The notes: generated by a model from the sequence alone, not told the origin. A DNA stretch of 53,704 bases from 66-474 sp035249175 (GCA_035249175.1 DATFGT010000093.1:1-53704), one strand, 5' to 3'; positions 8,350 to 18,519 are shown, numbered from the stretch's first letter. Translations and numbers: made by a program.

Positions 8350-8556
8350 GCCAACCTCCCTCCTACGAACGTCGCCGCAAGAGTCAGCCCCGGTTTGGCT
8401 CACGCGCAGTGGGTCAATATACCGCTCGTGCGCGCGTCGCAACAGTCCCGCTCGACGCCCGGCGTGACGGTTCGGGCAGGGTCAGTGCCGGCCTGTCGCC
8501 CGCCGCCAATCACCGGAAACAGAAGAGGTTGATCCAGCCTGCGCGGATGGACTGCT
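8350..8556. other. nuoN-amidohydrolase intergenic region
   Basis: This 207-bp gap contains no credible gene. On the minus strand TGTTGC, 17 bp and TATATT (about 8415-8445) form a tentative promoter for the amidohydrolase. No T-tailed hairpin is visible to end the nuo operon, so termination may be Rho-dependent or further downstream. Confidence 0.3.
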
Positions 8557-9999
8557 CTAAACGCCGAACGCGTGCTGGCACCAGGCGAACAGCACGCCGG
8601 AGAAGCCTATCATCGCGATCAACCCCAGCGCGTTGATGGACAACAGCCAGCGCAGCGCGATGTCGGGCTTGGGTGCCAGGGGCTCGATGCCTTCGGCCGG
8701 CTGCTCGAAGTACATCACCCAGATCACGCGCAGGTAATAGAACAGGCCGATGATCGAGCAGATGATCGCGACGATCGCCAGCCACAGCATGCCGCCGTCG
8801 ATCGCGGCTTTCAGCACCAGCACCTTCGCGGCGAAACCCCACAACGGCGGAATGCCGGCCAGCGAGAACATCGAGATGGCCATCATGCCCGCGAACCACG
8901 GCGAGCGCCGGTTCAGGCCCTTCAAATCGTCGATCATCTCGCACTCGAAACCCTTGCGCGCCAGCGCCAGGATCACGCCGAAGGCCACGGTTTCCATCAG
9001 CGCGAAGCACACCGCGTAGAACAGAGCCGACGAATAACCTTCCGGCGTCGGGTTGGCCAGCCCGAGGAACACGAAACCCATGTGCGAAATGGTCGAGTAC
9101 GCCAGCATGCGCTTGAGGTTGGCCTGCGCGATCGCGACCACGTTGCCGACAATGAGCGACAACGCCGCCATGATCGCCAGCATCACCGTCCAGTCGCCCG
9201 CCAGCGGGCCCATGCCCACCTCGAGCAGACGATAAGCCAGCCCGACGGCCGCCAGTTTGGGCACCGCGCTGATGTACATCGCGATCGGCGTGGGCGCGCC
9301 TTCGTACACGTCCGGCAGCCACATGTGGAACGGCACCGCCCCGAACTCGAAGCCGATCCCGACCACCAGGAACACCAGCCCGAACTGCAGCAAGTGCAGA
9401 TGCGGCGTGGTGCCGATCGAGGCGAAGATCGTGTGCAGATCAAGGCTGCCGGTGGCGCCATAGATCAGGGACATGCCGAACAGCAGCAGGCCCGAAGCCA
9501 GCGCACCCAGCACGAAGAACTTGACCGCAGCTTCCGACGCCAGCTTCGATTCGCGATTCAGCGCAACCAGTGCAAATGCAGGCAGCGAAAAAAGTTCGAG
9601 GCCCAGATACACCGTGATCAGGCTGCCGGCCGAGACCAGCAGCATGACCCCAAGCACCGAGAACATCGAAAGGGAATAGAACTCGCCCATGAAAAGCTTG
9701 CGGTCCTTCAGCCACGGGCGCGCCATCACGAACATCAGGATGGTGGCGATCAGTACCGTGACCTTCAGGATCTCGGCCATGTGGTCGCGCACGAACATGC
9801 CGCCGAACGCGGTGACGGTTTGCGGCGGCTGGCCATGGATCACGGTGAAGATCGCGACCAGCATGATCAGGATCGCCATCCAGTGGGTGGCGTCGCGCTG
9901 GTCGTCGTTGATGAACACGTCGAACAGCAGCACCAGGCACGCCGCGGCCGTGAGGAACAGCTCGGGCACGATTACCAGCAGGTCGTTGAGCGTAATCAT
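8557..9999 (-). CDS. nuoN: NADH-quinone oxidoreductase subunit N
   Basis: Membrane-arm, antiporter-like proton-pumping subunit of complex I. The 480-residue product has about 14 helices and the proton_antipo_M domain. Conserved elements include the Lys/His-containing helix region around PFHMWLPDVYEGAPTP (about 223-238), an early Glu in GLELFSLPA (about 131-139) and KRMLAYSTISHMG (about 293-305). Last gene of the nuo operon, starting 6 bp after the nuoM stop. Confidence 0.97.
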   Translation of the reverse strand: MITLNDLLVIVPELFLTAAACLVLLFDVFINDDQRDATHWMAILIMLVAIFTVIHGQPPQTVTAFGGMFVRDHMAEILKVTVLIATILMFVMARPWLKDRKLFMGEFYSLSMFSVLGVMLLVSAGSLITVYLGLELFSLPAFALVALNRESKLASEAAVKFFVLGALASGLLLFGMSLIYGATGSLDLHTIFASIGTTPHLHLLQFGLVFLVVGIGFEFGAVPFHMWLPDVYEGAPTPIAMYISAVPKLAAVGLAYRLLEVGMGPLAGDWTVMLAIMAALSLIVGNVVAIAQANLKRMLAYSTISHMGFVFLGLANPTPEGYSSALFYAVCFALMETVAFGVILALARKGFECEMIDDLKGLNRRSPWFAGMMAISMFSLAGIPPLWGFAAKVLVLKAAIDGGMLWLAIVAIICSIIGLFYYLRVIWVMYFEQPAEGIEPLAPKPDIALRWLLSINALGLIAMIGFSGVLFAWCQHAFGV

Positions 10000-10005
10000 G
10001 GGGTT

Positions 10006-11517
10006 TTAAACCTTGCTGGCCATCAAGTGGGTCACGAGTTGCGCGACCGAGGAATCCATCAGGTGCATCAGCGGCCACGGGTACACGCCCATCGCCAGCA
10101 CCGCGACCGCGAATGCCGTCAGCACCCATGCCTCGCGCCCGTTCAATTTCGGCATCGCGGCGGCTTCCGGCGTGGGCGCGACGCCCCACACGATGCGCTT
10201 GATCAGCCATAGGGTGTAGGCGGCGCCGATGATCAACGAATACGCGGCGAACAACGCGATCCACGGATTCGCGGTGAAACTGGACAGGATCACCATGAAT
10301 TCGCCCACGAAACCCGACGTGCCCGGCAGGCCGCAGTTGGCCATCGCGAACAGCACCCAGAACGCGGCGAACCACGGCATCACCTTGGCGAGTCCACCGT
10401 AGGCGGCGATCTCGCGTGTGTGCAGGCGGTCGTACATCACCCCGATGCAGGTGAACAGCGCGCCCGACACGAAGCCGTGCGAAATCATCTGCACCACGGC
10501 GCCCTGCACGCCCAGCTCGGCCATCTGGGTGTCGTGCTGGCCGCGCGCGAGCATGTACACGATGAACAGGCCCAACGTCACGAAGCCCATGTGCGCGATC
10601 GACGAATACGCCACCAGCTTCTTCATGTCCGGCTGCACCAGCGCGACGTAGCCAATGTAGATGATCGCGATGAGGCTGAGCACGATGATCAGCCACGCAA
10701 AATGTTGCGAGGCATCCGGGAGGATCGGCAGCGAGAAACGGATGAAGCCGTAGGTGCCAACCTTCAGCATGATGGCGGCCAGGATCACCGAACCGCCGGT
10801 CGGCGCCTCGACGTGCGCATCCGGCAACCAGGTGTGCACCGGCACCATCGGCGTCTTCACCGCGAACGCGATCAGGAACGAGAAGAACAGCCACGCCTGT
10901 TCCTTGAACGTCAGCGGCAGCGCCCACAGCGCCGGCAGGTCGAACGTGCCGGCGCGGTGGTACAGGTACAAAAGCCCGATCAGGAAAAAGATCGAACCGA
11001 AAAACGTGTAGATGAAGAACTTCAGCGTCGCGTACACGCGCCGCGGACCGCCCCAGATGCCGATCAGGAAGAACATCGGGATCAGGATCGCTTCAAAGAA
11101 CAGATAGAACAGCAGCGCGTCCATCGCGCAGAACACGCCGATCAGCAGGCCTTCCAGCACCAGCATCGCAGCCATGTACTGGTGCACCTTGTCCTTGATC
11201 ACCTGCCACGCCCCCGCGATCACCAGGATCGAGGTGAACGTGGTCAGCACGATCAACGCGACCGCGATGCCGTCCACGCCCAAGTGGTAGCTGGTGTTGA
11301 TGCCGGGAATCCAGTGCAGGTTTTCCTGCAACTGGAAGCCGCCGGGGCCGATCTGGTACTGCGTCAGCATCACCAGGCTCAACGCGAAGGTGACGACGGT
11401 GAACGCCAGCGTCAGCCAACGCGCGACACGCGCACGCGCACTGCCCGCCAGCAGCACGACGATCGCGCCGAGGCACGGAAACCAGATCAGGACACTGAGA
11501 ATGGGCCAGTTGCTCAT
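10006..11517 (-). CDS. nuoM: NADH-quinone oxidoreductase subunit M
   Basis: Second antiporter-like proton-pumping subunit of the complex I membrane arm. The product is 503 residues from the ATG at 11517 (MSNWPILSVL), which has an AAGGA ribosome binding site. Typical motifs are VDGIAVALIVLTT, PMVPVHTWLPDAHVEAPT and KKLVAYSSIAHMG. A longer frame to 11589 adds a hydrophilic N-terminus with no site and overlaps nuoL, so it is rejected. It starts 43 bp after the nuoL stop. Confidence 0.97.
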   Translation of the reverse strand: MSNWPILSVLIWFPCLGAIVVLLAGSARARVARWLTLAFTVVTFALSLVMLTQYQIGPGGFQLQENLHWIPGINTSYHLGVDGIAVALIVLTTFTSILVIAGAWQVIKDKVHQYMAAMLVLEGLLIGVFCAMDALLFYLFFEAILIPMFFLIGIWGGPRRVYATLKFFIYTFFGSIFFLIGLLYLYHRAGTFDLPALWALPLTFKEQAWLFFSFLIAFAVKTPMVPVHTWLPDAHVEAPTGGSVILAAIMLKVGTYGFIRFSLPILPDASQHFAWLIIVLSLIAIIYIGYVALVQPDMKKLVAYSSIAHMGFVTLGLFIVYMLARGQHDTQMAELGVQGAVVQMISHGFVSGALFTCIGVMYDRLHTREIAAYGGLAKVMPWFAAFWVLFAMANCGLPGTSGFVGEFMVILSSFTANPWIALFAAYSLIIGAAYTLWLIKRIVWGVAPTPEAAAMPKLNGREAWVLTAFAVAVLAMGVYPWPLMHLMDSSVAQLVTHLMASKV

Positions 11518-11560
11518 GCCTGTTCCTTCGGAGACTCGGGACCAGCGACTCGGGATTGAC

Positions 11561-13567
11561 TCATCGCAGCCCCCAATACCAGAGGCCACCTAGCAGCAGG
11601 ATCAAACCCACGATCATCGCGAACGCGTAGTGATACAAAAACCCGGTCTGCAGGCGGCGGAACACCCGCGAGCTGCGTTCGACCACCGAGGCCGAACCGT
11701 CGACCATCATGCCGTCCAGCACCGCGCGATCCCCGCCCTTCCAGAACGCGCGGCCCAGCTTCACGCCACCGCGCGCGAACAGGTTGTAGTACACCTCGTC
11801 CACCCAGTACTTGCGGGTGAGCATCTTGAAAATCGGCAGGAACATCCGCGCCGCGCGATCGGCGACGGCGGGATTGAACAGGTACACGTAGGTCGCCACC
11901 ACGAAGCCCGCGAACGCGATCCAGAACGGCGCACTCAGGAACGCGTGCCAGAACATCGGCACGGTCCCGTGGAATTCCTCGGCCATGTGCCCCAGCACGT
12001 CGTGGCCGGGCAGCACCCTGATCGCGCTGCCGAACCAGCCGCCGTACAGCAGCGGCTTGATCGTGACCCAGCCGATCATCACGGACGGAATCGCCAGCAA
12101 CACCAGCGGCACCGTGATCACCCACGGGGATTCCTTGGGTGCGTGGGGCAATACACCCTGATGATGGTCGTGCGAATCGTGAGCCCCGTGCTCGATCTTG
12201 AACCGCTCCTTGCCGTGGAAGGTCATGTACAGCAGACGGAAGCTGTACAACGCGGTGACGAAAACGCCCAGCAACACGCACCAGTACGCGTAAGTGGCGC
12301 CGACGATGTGCGCCTCGCCGACCGCCTCGATGATCTGGTCCTTGGAGAAGAAACCCGAGAAGCCCGGCGTCGCGCACAAGGCCAGCGAGCCGAGCCACAT
12401 TGTGATCCAGGTGATCGGCATGCGCTTGCGCAAGCCACCCATGTAGCGCATGTCCTGCTCGTGGTGCATGGCCACGATCACCGAACCCGCGCCGAGGAAC
12501 AGCAACGCCTTGAAGAACGCGTGGGTCATCAGGTGGAAGATGCCGGCGGCATAGGCTGAAACGCCCAGCGCCACCACCATGTAGCCGAGCTGCGACAACG
12601 TGGAATACGCAATCACGCGCTTGATGTCGTTCTGCACGATGCCGACCAGGCCCATGAAGAACGCCGTGGTCGCGCCCACGATCAGCACCACCGACAGCGC
12701 GGTCGTGGACATTTCGTACAGCGGCGACATCCGCGCCACCATGAAGATGCCGGCGGTGACCATGGTCGCGGCGTGGATCAGCGCCGAGATCGGAGTCGGG
12801 CCTTCCATCGAATCGGGCAGCCAAACGTGCAACGGCACCTGCGCGGACTTGCCGCACGCACCCACGAACAGCAGCAGGCAGATCAGCGTGGCCAGCGACC
12901 ATGGATGTCCACCGACAACGTCGATGGTTCGGCCCGTCAGCGTGTCGGCATTCGCGAACACCGTGCCGTAGTCAAGCGTATGGAACGCATACAGCACGCA
13001 GGCGATGCCGAGGATGAAACCGAAGTCGCCGACGCGGTTGACAATGAACGCCTTGAGCGCGGCGAAGCTCGCACTGGGCCGCTCGAACCAGAACCCGATC
13101 AGGAGGTACGACACCAGGCCGACCAGCTCCCAGCCCACGAACAACTGCAGGAAGTTGTTGGCCAGCACCAGCATCAGCATCGAGAAGGTGAACAGCGCGA
13201 TGTAGGCGAAGAAGCGCTGGAAGCCCGGGTCGTCGCGCATGTACCCGATGGTGTAGATGTGCACCATCAGCGACACGAAGGTCACCGTCACCAGCATCAG
13301 CGCGGTGAGGCGATCGACCAGGAAGCCGATGCCGATCGTGAGCTTGCCGACTTCCAGCCAGGTGTAGACATCGGCGTTGAACACCGACGCGCCGCCCCAG
13401 ACGAGTTGGTAAAACACCACGCACGACAGCGCGAACGAAATCGCCACCGACACGATCGCGATGGCCGCCGCACCCGCGCGGCCGACCTGGCTGCGCAGCA
13501 GGCCCGCGATCAGCGCACCGACCAGCGGCGCCATGGCAAGCACTATCAGGAGATTCTGGCTGATCAC
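11561..13567 (-). CDS. nuoL: NADH-quinone oxidoreductase subunit L
   Basis: Distal proton-pumping subunit of complex I, which also carries the long lateral helix along the membrane arm. The GTG at 13567 (then ISQNLLIVLA) gives 668 residues and has GAGGTG six nt upstream. The ATG at 13621 would add the arginine-rich peptide MPRLLRRGQP and is less likely. Motifs: VDRLTALMLVTVTFVS, VPLHVWLPDSMEGPTP and KRVIAYSTLSQLGYM; the C-terminal lateral-helix region follows a His/Asp-rich loop (HDSHDHH). Confidence 0.95.
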   Translation of the reverse strand: MISQNLLIVLAMAPLVGALIAGLLRSQVGRAGAAAIAIVSVAISFALSCVVFYQLVWGGASVFNADVYTWLEVGKLTIGIGFLVDRLTALMLVTVTFVSLMVHIYTIGYMRDDPGFQRFFAYIALFTFSMLMLVLANNFLQLFVGWELVGLVSYLLIGFWFERPSASFAALKAFIVNRVGDFGFILGIACVLYAFHTLDYGTVFANADTLTGRTIDVVGGHPWSLATLICLLLFVGACGKSAQVPLHVWLPDSMEGPTPISALIHAATMVTAGIFMVARMSPLYEMSTTALSVVLIVGATTAFFMGLVGIVQNDIKRVIAYSTLSQLGYMVVALGVSAYAAGIFHLMTHAFFKALLFLGAGSVIVAMHHEQDMRYMGGLRKRMPITWITMWLGSLALCATPGFSGFFSKDQIIEAVGEAHIVGATYAYWCVLLGVFVTALYSFRLLYMTFHGKERFKIEHGAHDSHDHHQGVLPHAPKESPWVITVPLVLLAIPSVMIGWVTIKPLLYGGWFGSAIRVLPGHDVLGHMAEEFHGTVPMFWHAFLSAPFWIAFAGFVVATYVYLFNPAVADRAARMFLPIFKMLTRKYWVDEVYYNLFARGGVKLGRAFWKGGDRAVLDGMMVDGSASVVERSSRVFRRLQTGFLYHYAFAMIVGLILLLGGLWYWGLR

Positions 13568-13652
13568 GCTTGCACCTCGAAAATGTTTTCCCGGCTGGCC
13601 GCGTCGGAGGAGGCGCGGCATCGTACGGAGCGATGTGGCATCCGGCGTCTCC

Positions 13653-13961
13653 CTAGTAACGCAGCGAATCGATTTCGTCGACGTTGATCGTGCGACGGTT
13701 GCGGAACATCAACACGACGATGGCAAGCCCAATGGCTGATTCGGCCGCCGCCACCGTGAGGATGAAGAACACGAACACCTGTCCCGACGGATTGCCCAGG
13801 AAGCGCGAAAACGCGACGAAATTGGTGTTGACGGCGAGCAGCATCAGTTCGATGCACATCAGCAGCACGATCACGTTCTTGCGGTTGATGAAGATGCCCG
13901 CGATCGAGATGCAGAACAGCACCGTCGCGAACACGATGTACCAGGAAAGGGGGATGCTCAC
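13653..13961 (-). CDS. nuoK: NADH-quinone oxidoreductase subunit K
   Basis: Small three-helix membrane subunit of complex I, homologous to MrpC. The GTG at 13961 gives 102 residues, the usual length, and overlaps the nuoJ stop codon (GTGA) with GGAGGAG upstream. Glu residues in the second and third helices, needed for proton transfer in homologues, are visible in LMCIELMLLAVN and AAAESAIGLA. A longer in-frame extension runs antisense-like through nuoJ and is a shadow. Confidence 0.95.
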   Translation of the reverse strand: MSIPLSWYIVFATVLFCISIAGIFINRKNVIVLLMCIELMLLAVNTNFVAFSRFLGNPSGQVFVFFILTVAAAESAIGLAIVVLMFRNRRTINVDEIDSLRY

Positions 13962-14593
13962 GCCTGCGGCTCCTCCCGGACGGGTTCTACAGCCGCGGAT
14001 TTCACGGTGGCCATCTTGACCATGCGTACGCGTCCCGGCGCGCGCACCGCCGATTGCGCAGCCGGATTCTGGCGCTTGGAGAAGCTGCGCACGCGCAGCG
14101 CCAGCACTACCGCCGCGACCAGGCCGACCGTCAGGATCAGTGCCGCGATCTCGAACGGCAGCAGGAAATGCGTGAACAGCGCGGTGCCCAGCCACTCGAT
14201 GTTGGAGACGCCCGCGGGATTGGGGCCGGCCTGCACGTCGAATGCCTTGATGCCGATGATGCCCAGCATCTCGACCAGCATGATCACCGCGGCACCGATG
14301 CCGATCGGCAGGTACTTGATGAAACCTTCGCGGATCGGCTCGAACTCGATGTCCAGCATCATCACCACGAACAGGAACAGCACCATCACCGCGCCGACGT
14401 ACACCACCACCAAGGCCAGCGCGAGGAATTCGGCCTCGGCGAGCATCCACAGGCAGGCGGTCGAGAAGAATGTCAGCACCAGCGCCAGCACGCCGTGCAC
14501 GGTGTTCTTCACCGACACCACCGCCAGCGCGGCACCCACCGCGACCACGGCGAAGGCGATGAAGCAGACCATCTGGAAGATCGAATGATTCAT
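13958..14593 (-). CDS. nuoJ: NADH-quinone oxidoreductase subunit J
   Basis: Membrane subunit of complex I, five helices, 211 residues. The family motif VYVGAVMVLFLFVVMML with the pi-bulge helix region is at about residues 64-80. The hydrophilic C-terminal tail of about 40 residues (KRQNPAAQSAVRAP...) extends past the last helix. It starts 4 bp after nuoI and overlaps nuoK by 4 bp. Confidence 0.95.
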   Translation of the reverse strand: MNHSIFQMVCFIAFAVVAVGAALAVVSVKNTVHGVLALVLTFFSTACLWMLAEAEFLALALVVVYVGAVMVLFLFVVMMLDIEFEPIREGFIKYLPIGIGAAVIMLVEMLGIIGIKAFDVQAGPNPAGVSNIEWLGTALFTHFLLPFEIAALILTVGLVAAVVLALRVRSFSKRQNPAAQSAVRAPGRVRMVKMATVKSAAVEPVREEPQA

Positions 14594-14597
14594 GGCG

Positions 14598-15089
14598 TCA
14601 CCGATAGGCCGCGTCTTGCGCGCGATTGGCCGCGATGGACTTCTCGAAACGGTCGCCCATCGCGAGCAGTTGCGGCTTGGTGATGATGTTTTCGCCGCGA
14701 CGTTCCATGTGGTACTCCAGGATATCGGTCAGCACGATCGAATCGACCGGGCAGCTTTCCTCGCAGAAGCCGCAATAGATGCACTTGAACAGGTCTATGT
14801 CGTAGCGCGTGGTGCGGCGCTGGCCATCCGACGCGCGCGGCGCGGAATCGATGGTGATCGCGAGCGCCGGGCACACCGCTTCGCACAATTTGCAGGCGAT
14901 GCAGCGTTCCTCGCCGTTCGGATAGCGGCGCAGCGCGTGCAGGCCGCGGAAACGCACCGAACGCGGGATGGTTTCCATCGGGAAGCGCAGCGTGTACTTG
15001 GGCTTGAACAGGTACTTCAGCGTCACCCACAGGCCGGCCGCGAGTTCCAGCAGCATCAGGCTCTTGAGATAGTCAATCACTCGTTTCAT
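14598..15089 (-). CDS. nuoI: NADH-quinone oxidoreductase subunit I
   Basis: Peripheral-arm ferredoxin-like subunit (TYKY homologue) that carries clusters N6a and N6b and passes electrons to NuoB. The product is 163 residues from the ATG at 15089 (MKRVIDYLKS). Two complete 4Fe-4S motifs are visible: CIACKLCEAVCP (Cys63, 66, 69, 73) and CIYCGFCEESCP (Cys103, 106, 109, 113). A longer in-frame extension covers nuoH on the same strand in another frame and is rejected. Confidence 0.97.
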   Translation of the reverse strand: MKRVIDYLKSLMLLELAAGLWVTLKYLFKPKYTLRFPMETIPRSVRFRGLHALRRYPNGEERCIACKLCEAVCPALAITIDSAPRASDGQRRTTRYDIDLFKCIYCGFCEESCPVDSIVLTDILEYHMERRGENIITKPQLLAMGDRFEKSIAANRAQDAAYR

Positions 15090-15103
15090 ATCAATGCGCC
15101 ATC

Positions 15104-16126
15104 TCAATGCCCTATCGTCACCACGCCGAAGAAACGGAAGATGCCCGCCACGAAAATCCACGCGATGGAAATCGGTATGAACACCTTCCAGCCCAGCCGC
15201 ATGATTTGGTCGTAGCGATAGCGCGGAAAGGTCGCGCGCAGCCACAAGAGTGACGTCGCGAACACAAAGAACTTCAGGAACAGCCACCACCAGCCCGGTT
15301 GCGAGAACCAGCCGAAGTGCCAACCCTGGAACGGACTGAGCCAGCCCCCCATGAACAGGATCGAGACCAGGAACGACATCAGGATCATGTTGGCGTATTC
15401 GGCGAGGAAGAACAGCGCGAACGCCGACCCCGAATACTCCACGTGGAAGCCGGCCACGATCTCCGATTCGCCCTCGGCCACGTCGAACGGCAGCCGGTTG
15501 GTTTCGGCGACGCCGGAGATGTAGAACACCAGGAACATCGGCAGCAGCGGCAGCCAGAACCAATCGAACAGGCCCTTGCCGCCCGCCTGCGCTTCGACGA
15601 TCGCGGTGAAGTTGAGGCTGCCCGCCAGCACCAGCACGGTCACGAGCGCCATCCCAATGCAGATTTCGTAGGAGATCATCTGCGCGGCCGAACGCATCGA
15701 GCCGAGCAGCGCGTAGCGCGAGTTCGATGCCCAGCCGGCCAGAATGATGCCGTACACACCCAACGAACTCATCGCCAGGACGTACAACACGCCAGCGTTG
15801 ACGTTCGCCAGCACGAGCCCGCCGCCGTTGAATGGAATCACCGCCCACACCGCCAACGCCGGAATCACCGACAGCAGCGGCGCGGTGAAATACAGGAAAC
15901 GGTTGGCGTTGGTCGGGACGATGACTTCCTTGATCAGCAGTTTCACCACGTCCGCAAACGCCTGCAGGATGCCGAACGGACCGATCTTGTTCGGCCCCAT
16001 GCGCACGTGCATCCAGCCGATCACCTTGCGTTCCCACCACACGTACATCGCCACGGCGATGATCACGGGTACCGCGATCGCGATGATCTTGCCGAGGGTC
16101 CACCCGAAGATGAGTGCGTCGTTCAT
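15104..16126 (-). CDS. nuoH: NADH-quinone oxidoreductase subunit H
   Basis: Membrane subunit at the junction of the arms, forming part of the quinone chamber. 340 residues, about eight helices. Conserved elements: ERKVIGWMHVRMGPNK (about 32-47), the glutamate-rich loop FDVAEGESEIVAGFHVEYSG (about 214-233) that connects to the proton path, and RATFPRYRYDQIM near the C-terminus. It overlaps nuoG by 4 bp and lies 14 bp before nuoI. Confidence 0.97.
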   Translation of the reverse strand: MNDALIFGWTLGKIIAIAVPVIIAVAMYVWWERKVIGWMHVRMGPNKIGPFGILQAFADVVKLLIKEVIVPTNANRFLYFTAPLLSVIPALAVWAVIPFNGGGLVLANVNAGVLYVLAMSSLGVYGIILAGWASNSRYALLGSMRSAAQMISYEICIGMALVTVLVLAGSLNFTAIVEAQAGGKGLFDWFWLPLLPMFLVFYISGVAETNRLPFDVAEGESEIVAGFHVEYSGSAFALFFLAEYANMILMSFLVSILFMGGWLSPFQGWHFGWFSQPGWWWLFLKFFVFATSLLWLRATFPRYRYDQIMRLGWKVFIPISIAWIFVAGIFRFFGVVTIGH

Positions 16127-18519
16127 GCGGACACCACCTTGATGGTGAGCACCGCACCGTGCGGCGGCAGCGAACCGGTTACGGCGTGTCCGGCTTCGAT
16201 CCAGGCGCAGCCCTTCGGTACCGCGGCATCGACGACCACTGGCAATGTCACGCCATCGACATCGGCCTTGACGCCGTCCAGCAACCCGAGCGCGCGAGCG
16301 TCATCGGCGCAGATCCGCAATGCCGGCGCGCGATTCAGCGGATGGGCCTGCAAAGCCTTGGCGCGCCGCACCACGGCGTCGGTACGGTAGATGCCGACCG
16401 TCGCCACGCGTGTGAACTTGCCTTCCACCACCGCAGGGCGCGCCGCGAGTTGGCCCGATGGAGCGGAAGCCGGCTGGTCCAGCCGTTCTGCGATCCGTGC
16501 ATGCACATCCTCGACGTCGACGAAGTCGAAACCGGCGATACCCAACGCGCCGCCCAGCGCACGCAGCACCTTCCAGCCCGGCCGCGATTCGCCAGCCAGC
16601 GTCGAACCCGCGGCAACGGTTTGTATGGTGCCGTCGACGTTCACGTAGGTGCCGTCGATTTCCGGAGGCAGCCCCAGCGGCAACACGGCATCGGCGGTGC
16701 GGCGCACGCCTTCGCAGACGTACGCGCCGGCGTACACATAAAACTCCGCGGCCTCGCGCGCCTGGTCGTAGGCCGCGGGCGCGAACGAGTCCTGCGACCC
16801 GGCCTGCCAGGTGATCAGCGCTTTCGGCGCGCGCTCCAGGATTCCCTTCGCGCCGCCGTTCGACTGGGCACCGACGCGCGCGAGCCCGACGGCATTCGCG
16901 CCCGACGGCAATTCATTGAACGCGCTGCCGGTGGCGTTCGCGATGCCACGCGCCAACGCGCGCAGCCAGGACGCCTGCGGATGCTGCGTGGCGGCGTCGC
17001 CCAGGATCACCACCGAGGACGCCGCATCACGCAATGCCGCGATCCACTTGTGGGCTTCTTCGTGGTCGTCGGCGCCAGCGATCGCGGCGGCCAGCGCGCG
17101 GTCGTCGCTCTGCACGCCCGCGGCCTTCGCGATACACAGCATCGCGTCGACGAAATCCTGCGGCGCAAATACTTTCTCGCCCGCAAGCGGGAAGTTGTAG
17201 TCGAAATGCACGGGATTGATCGCGTAGATCGCGGCGCCCCGGACTTCGGAAATGTCGTAATGGGCGGCGTTCGACGCGGGGTGCTTCGACGCATCGTGAC
17301 GGCTGGCGTGGCGCAGCCGATGCGCCAGCAGCGGCATCTCGTGGCGCGGATTGCTGCCGATGATCAGCGCCGCCGATACGTTGCCGATCTCGTCGACCGG
17401 CATCTCGAACGTGGCGCCGGACGGGCCGCCGTCGCTGAAATCCTGCACGCGCAAGCGGTGGTCGATGCGGTCGCTGCCCAGGCCGCGCAACAGTTGCGCC
17501 AGTAGCGCGCCTTCCTCGCACGACGCCATCGGGGCAACCAGCGCACCCACGTCGCCGCCGGCTTTCCTCAGCCCATCGGCCACGAACATGATCGCTTCGT
17601 CCCAATCGACCTGGACCAATTCGCCGCCCTTGCGGATCATCGGCCGCTGCGCGCGATCTTCCGCGTACAGGCCCTGGTGGCTGTAGCGGTCGCGATCGGC
17701 CAGCCAGCATTCATTGATGGCTTCGTTGTCGCGCGGCACCGCCCGCAGCACCTGGCCGCGCTTGGTGTGCAGCCACAGGTTGGAACCGAGGGCGTCGTGA
17801 TAGCCGATCGACGGCTTGGCGATCAATTCCCACGCGCGCGCCTTGAACTGGAACACCTTGTCGGTGAGCGCCCCGACCGGGCACACATCGATCACGTTGC
17901 CGGAAAGTTCGGATTCGATGGTGCGGCCGATGTAGGTGCCGATCACGTGGCTGTCGCCGCGGCTCATGTCGCCGAGTTCGTACGTGCCGGCGATCTCGCC
18001 CACGAAACGTACGCAACGCGTGCAATGGATGCAACGGGTCATTTCGGTCGCGACCAATGGCCCGATGTTCTCGTCGGTCACGGTGCGCTTGCGCTCGGTG
18101 AAGCGCGTCACCGAACGACCGTAGCCCATCGAAATGTCCTGCAACTCGCACTCGCCGCCCTGGTCGCAAATCGGGCAATCCAGCGGATGGTTGATCAGCA
18201 GGAATTCCATGGTGTTGCGCTGCCATTTCATGGCGTTGGGCGAGTGCGTGAACACCTTCATGCCCGCCGCGACCGGCGTGGCGCACGCCGGCTGGGGCTT
18301 CGGAATCAGCTTGCCGCCCATCTCGACTTCCACCATGCATTGGCGGCAGTTCGCGGCAATCGGCAATTTCTCGTGGTAGCAGAAACGCGGCACCGGAATT
18401 TTCGCGGCGTCGGTGGCCTGGATGATGGTCGAGCCCTTGGGCGCGCTGACCGGATGGCCGTCGACCTCGAACTCCACCATTTCCACGGGTGGCGCGGTGT
18501 CTTTCGGTTGCGCGCTCAT
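16123..18519 (-). CDS. nuoG: NADH-quinone oxidoreductase subunit G
   Basis: Largest peripheral-arm subunit, carrying several Fe-S clusters between NuoF and NuoI. 798 residues. The N-terminus binds a 2Fe-2S cluster (Cys47, Cys58, Cys61, Cys79). A His/Cys 4Fe-4S motif is visible in HPLDCPICDQGGECELQD and a second 4Fe-4S site in CIHCTRCVRF with CPVGAL. The rest is a molybdopterin-oxidoreductase-like domain that is degenerate and cofactor-free in this family. It overlaps nuoF and nuoH by 4 bp each. Confidence 0.96.
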   Translation of the reverse strand: MSAQPKDTAPPVEMVEFEVDGHPVSAPKGSTIIQATDAAKIPVPRFCYHEKLPIAANCRQCMVEVEMGGKLIPKPQPACATPVAAGMKVFTHSPNAMKWQRNTMEFLLINHPLDCPICDQGGECELQDISMGYGRSVTRFTERKRTVTDENIGPLVATEMTRCIHCTRCVRFVGEIAGTYELGDMSRGDSHVIGTYIGRTIESELSGNVIDVCPVGALTDKVFQFKARAWELIAKPSIGYHDALGSNLWLHTKRGQVLRAVPRDNEAINECWLADRDRYSHQGLYAEDRAQRPMIRKGGELVQVDWDEAIMFVADGLRKAGGDVGALVAPMASCEEGALLAQLLRGLGSDRIDHRLRVQDFSDGGPSGATFEMPVDEIGNVSAALIIGSNPRHEMPLLAHRLRHASRHDASKHPASNAAHYDISEVRGAAIYAINPVHFDYNFPLAGEKVFAPQDFVDAMLCIAKAAGVQSDDRALAAAIAGADDHEEAHKWIAALRDAASSVVILGDAATQHPQASWLRALARGIANATGSAFNELPSGANAVGLARVGAQSNGGAKGILERAPKALITWQAGSQDSFAPAAYDQAREAAEFYVYAGAYVCEGVRRTADAVLPLGLPPEIDGTYVNVDGTIQTVAAGSTLAGESRPGWKVLRALGGALGIAGFDFVDVEDVHARIAERLDQPASAPSGQLAARPAVVEGKFTRVATVGIYRTDAVVRRAKALQAHPLNRAPALRICADDARALGLLDGVKADVDGVTLPVVVDAAVPKGCAWIEAGHAVTGSLPPHGAVLTIKVVSA

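Noticed and set aside
6283..8532. A 749-codon plus-strand open frame opposite the TRIC and amidohydrolase genes
   Set aside because: Histidine/arginine-rich composition and full overlap with well-supported minus-strand genes mark it as a shadow. The same applies to the long plus-strand frames opposite terC and nuoN.
13568..13621. Longer NuoL from the ATG at 13621
   Set aside because: It adds an arginine-rich peptide in front of the first membrane helix, and the GTG at 13567 has a well-placed GAGGTG.
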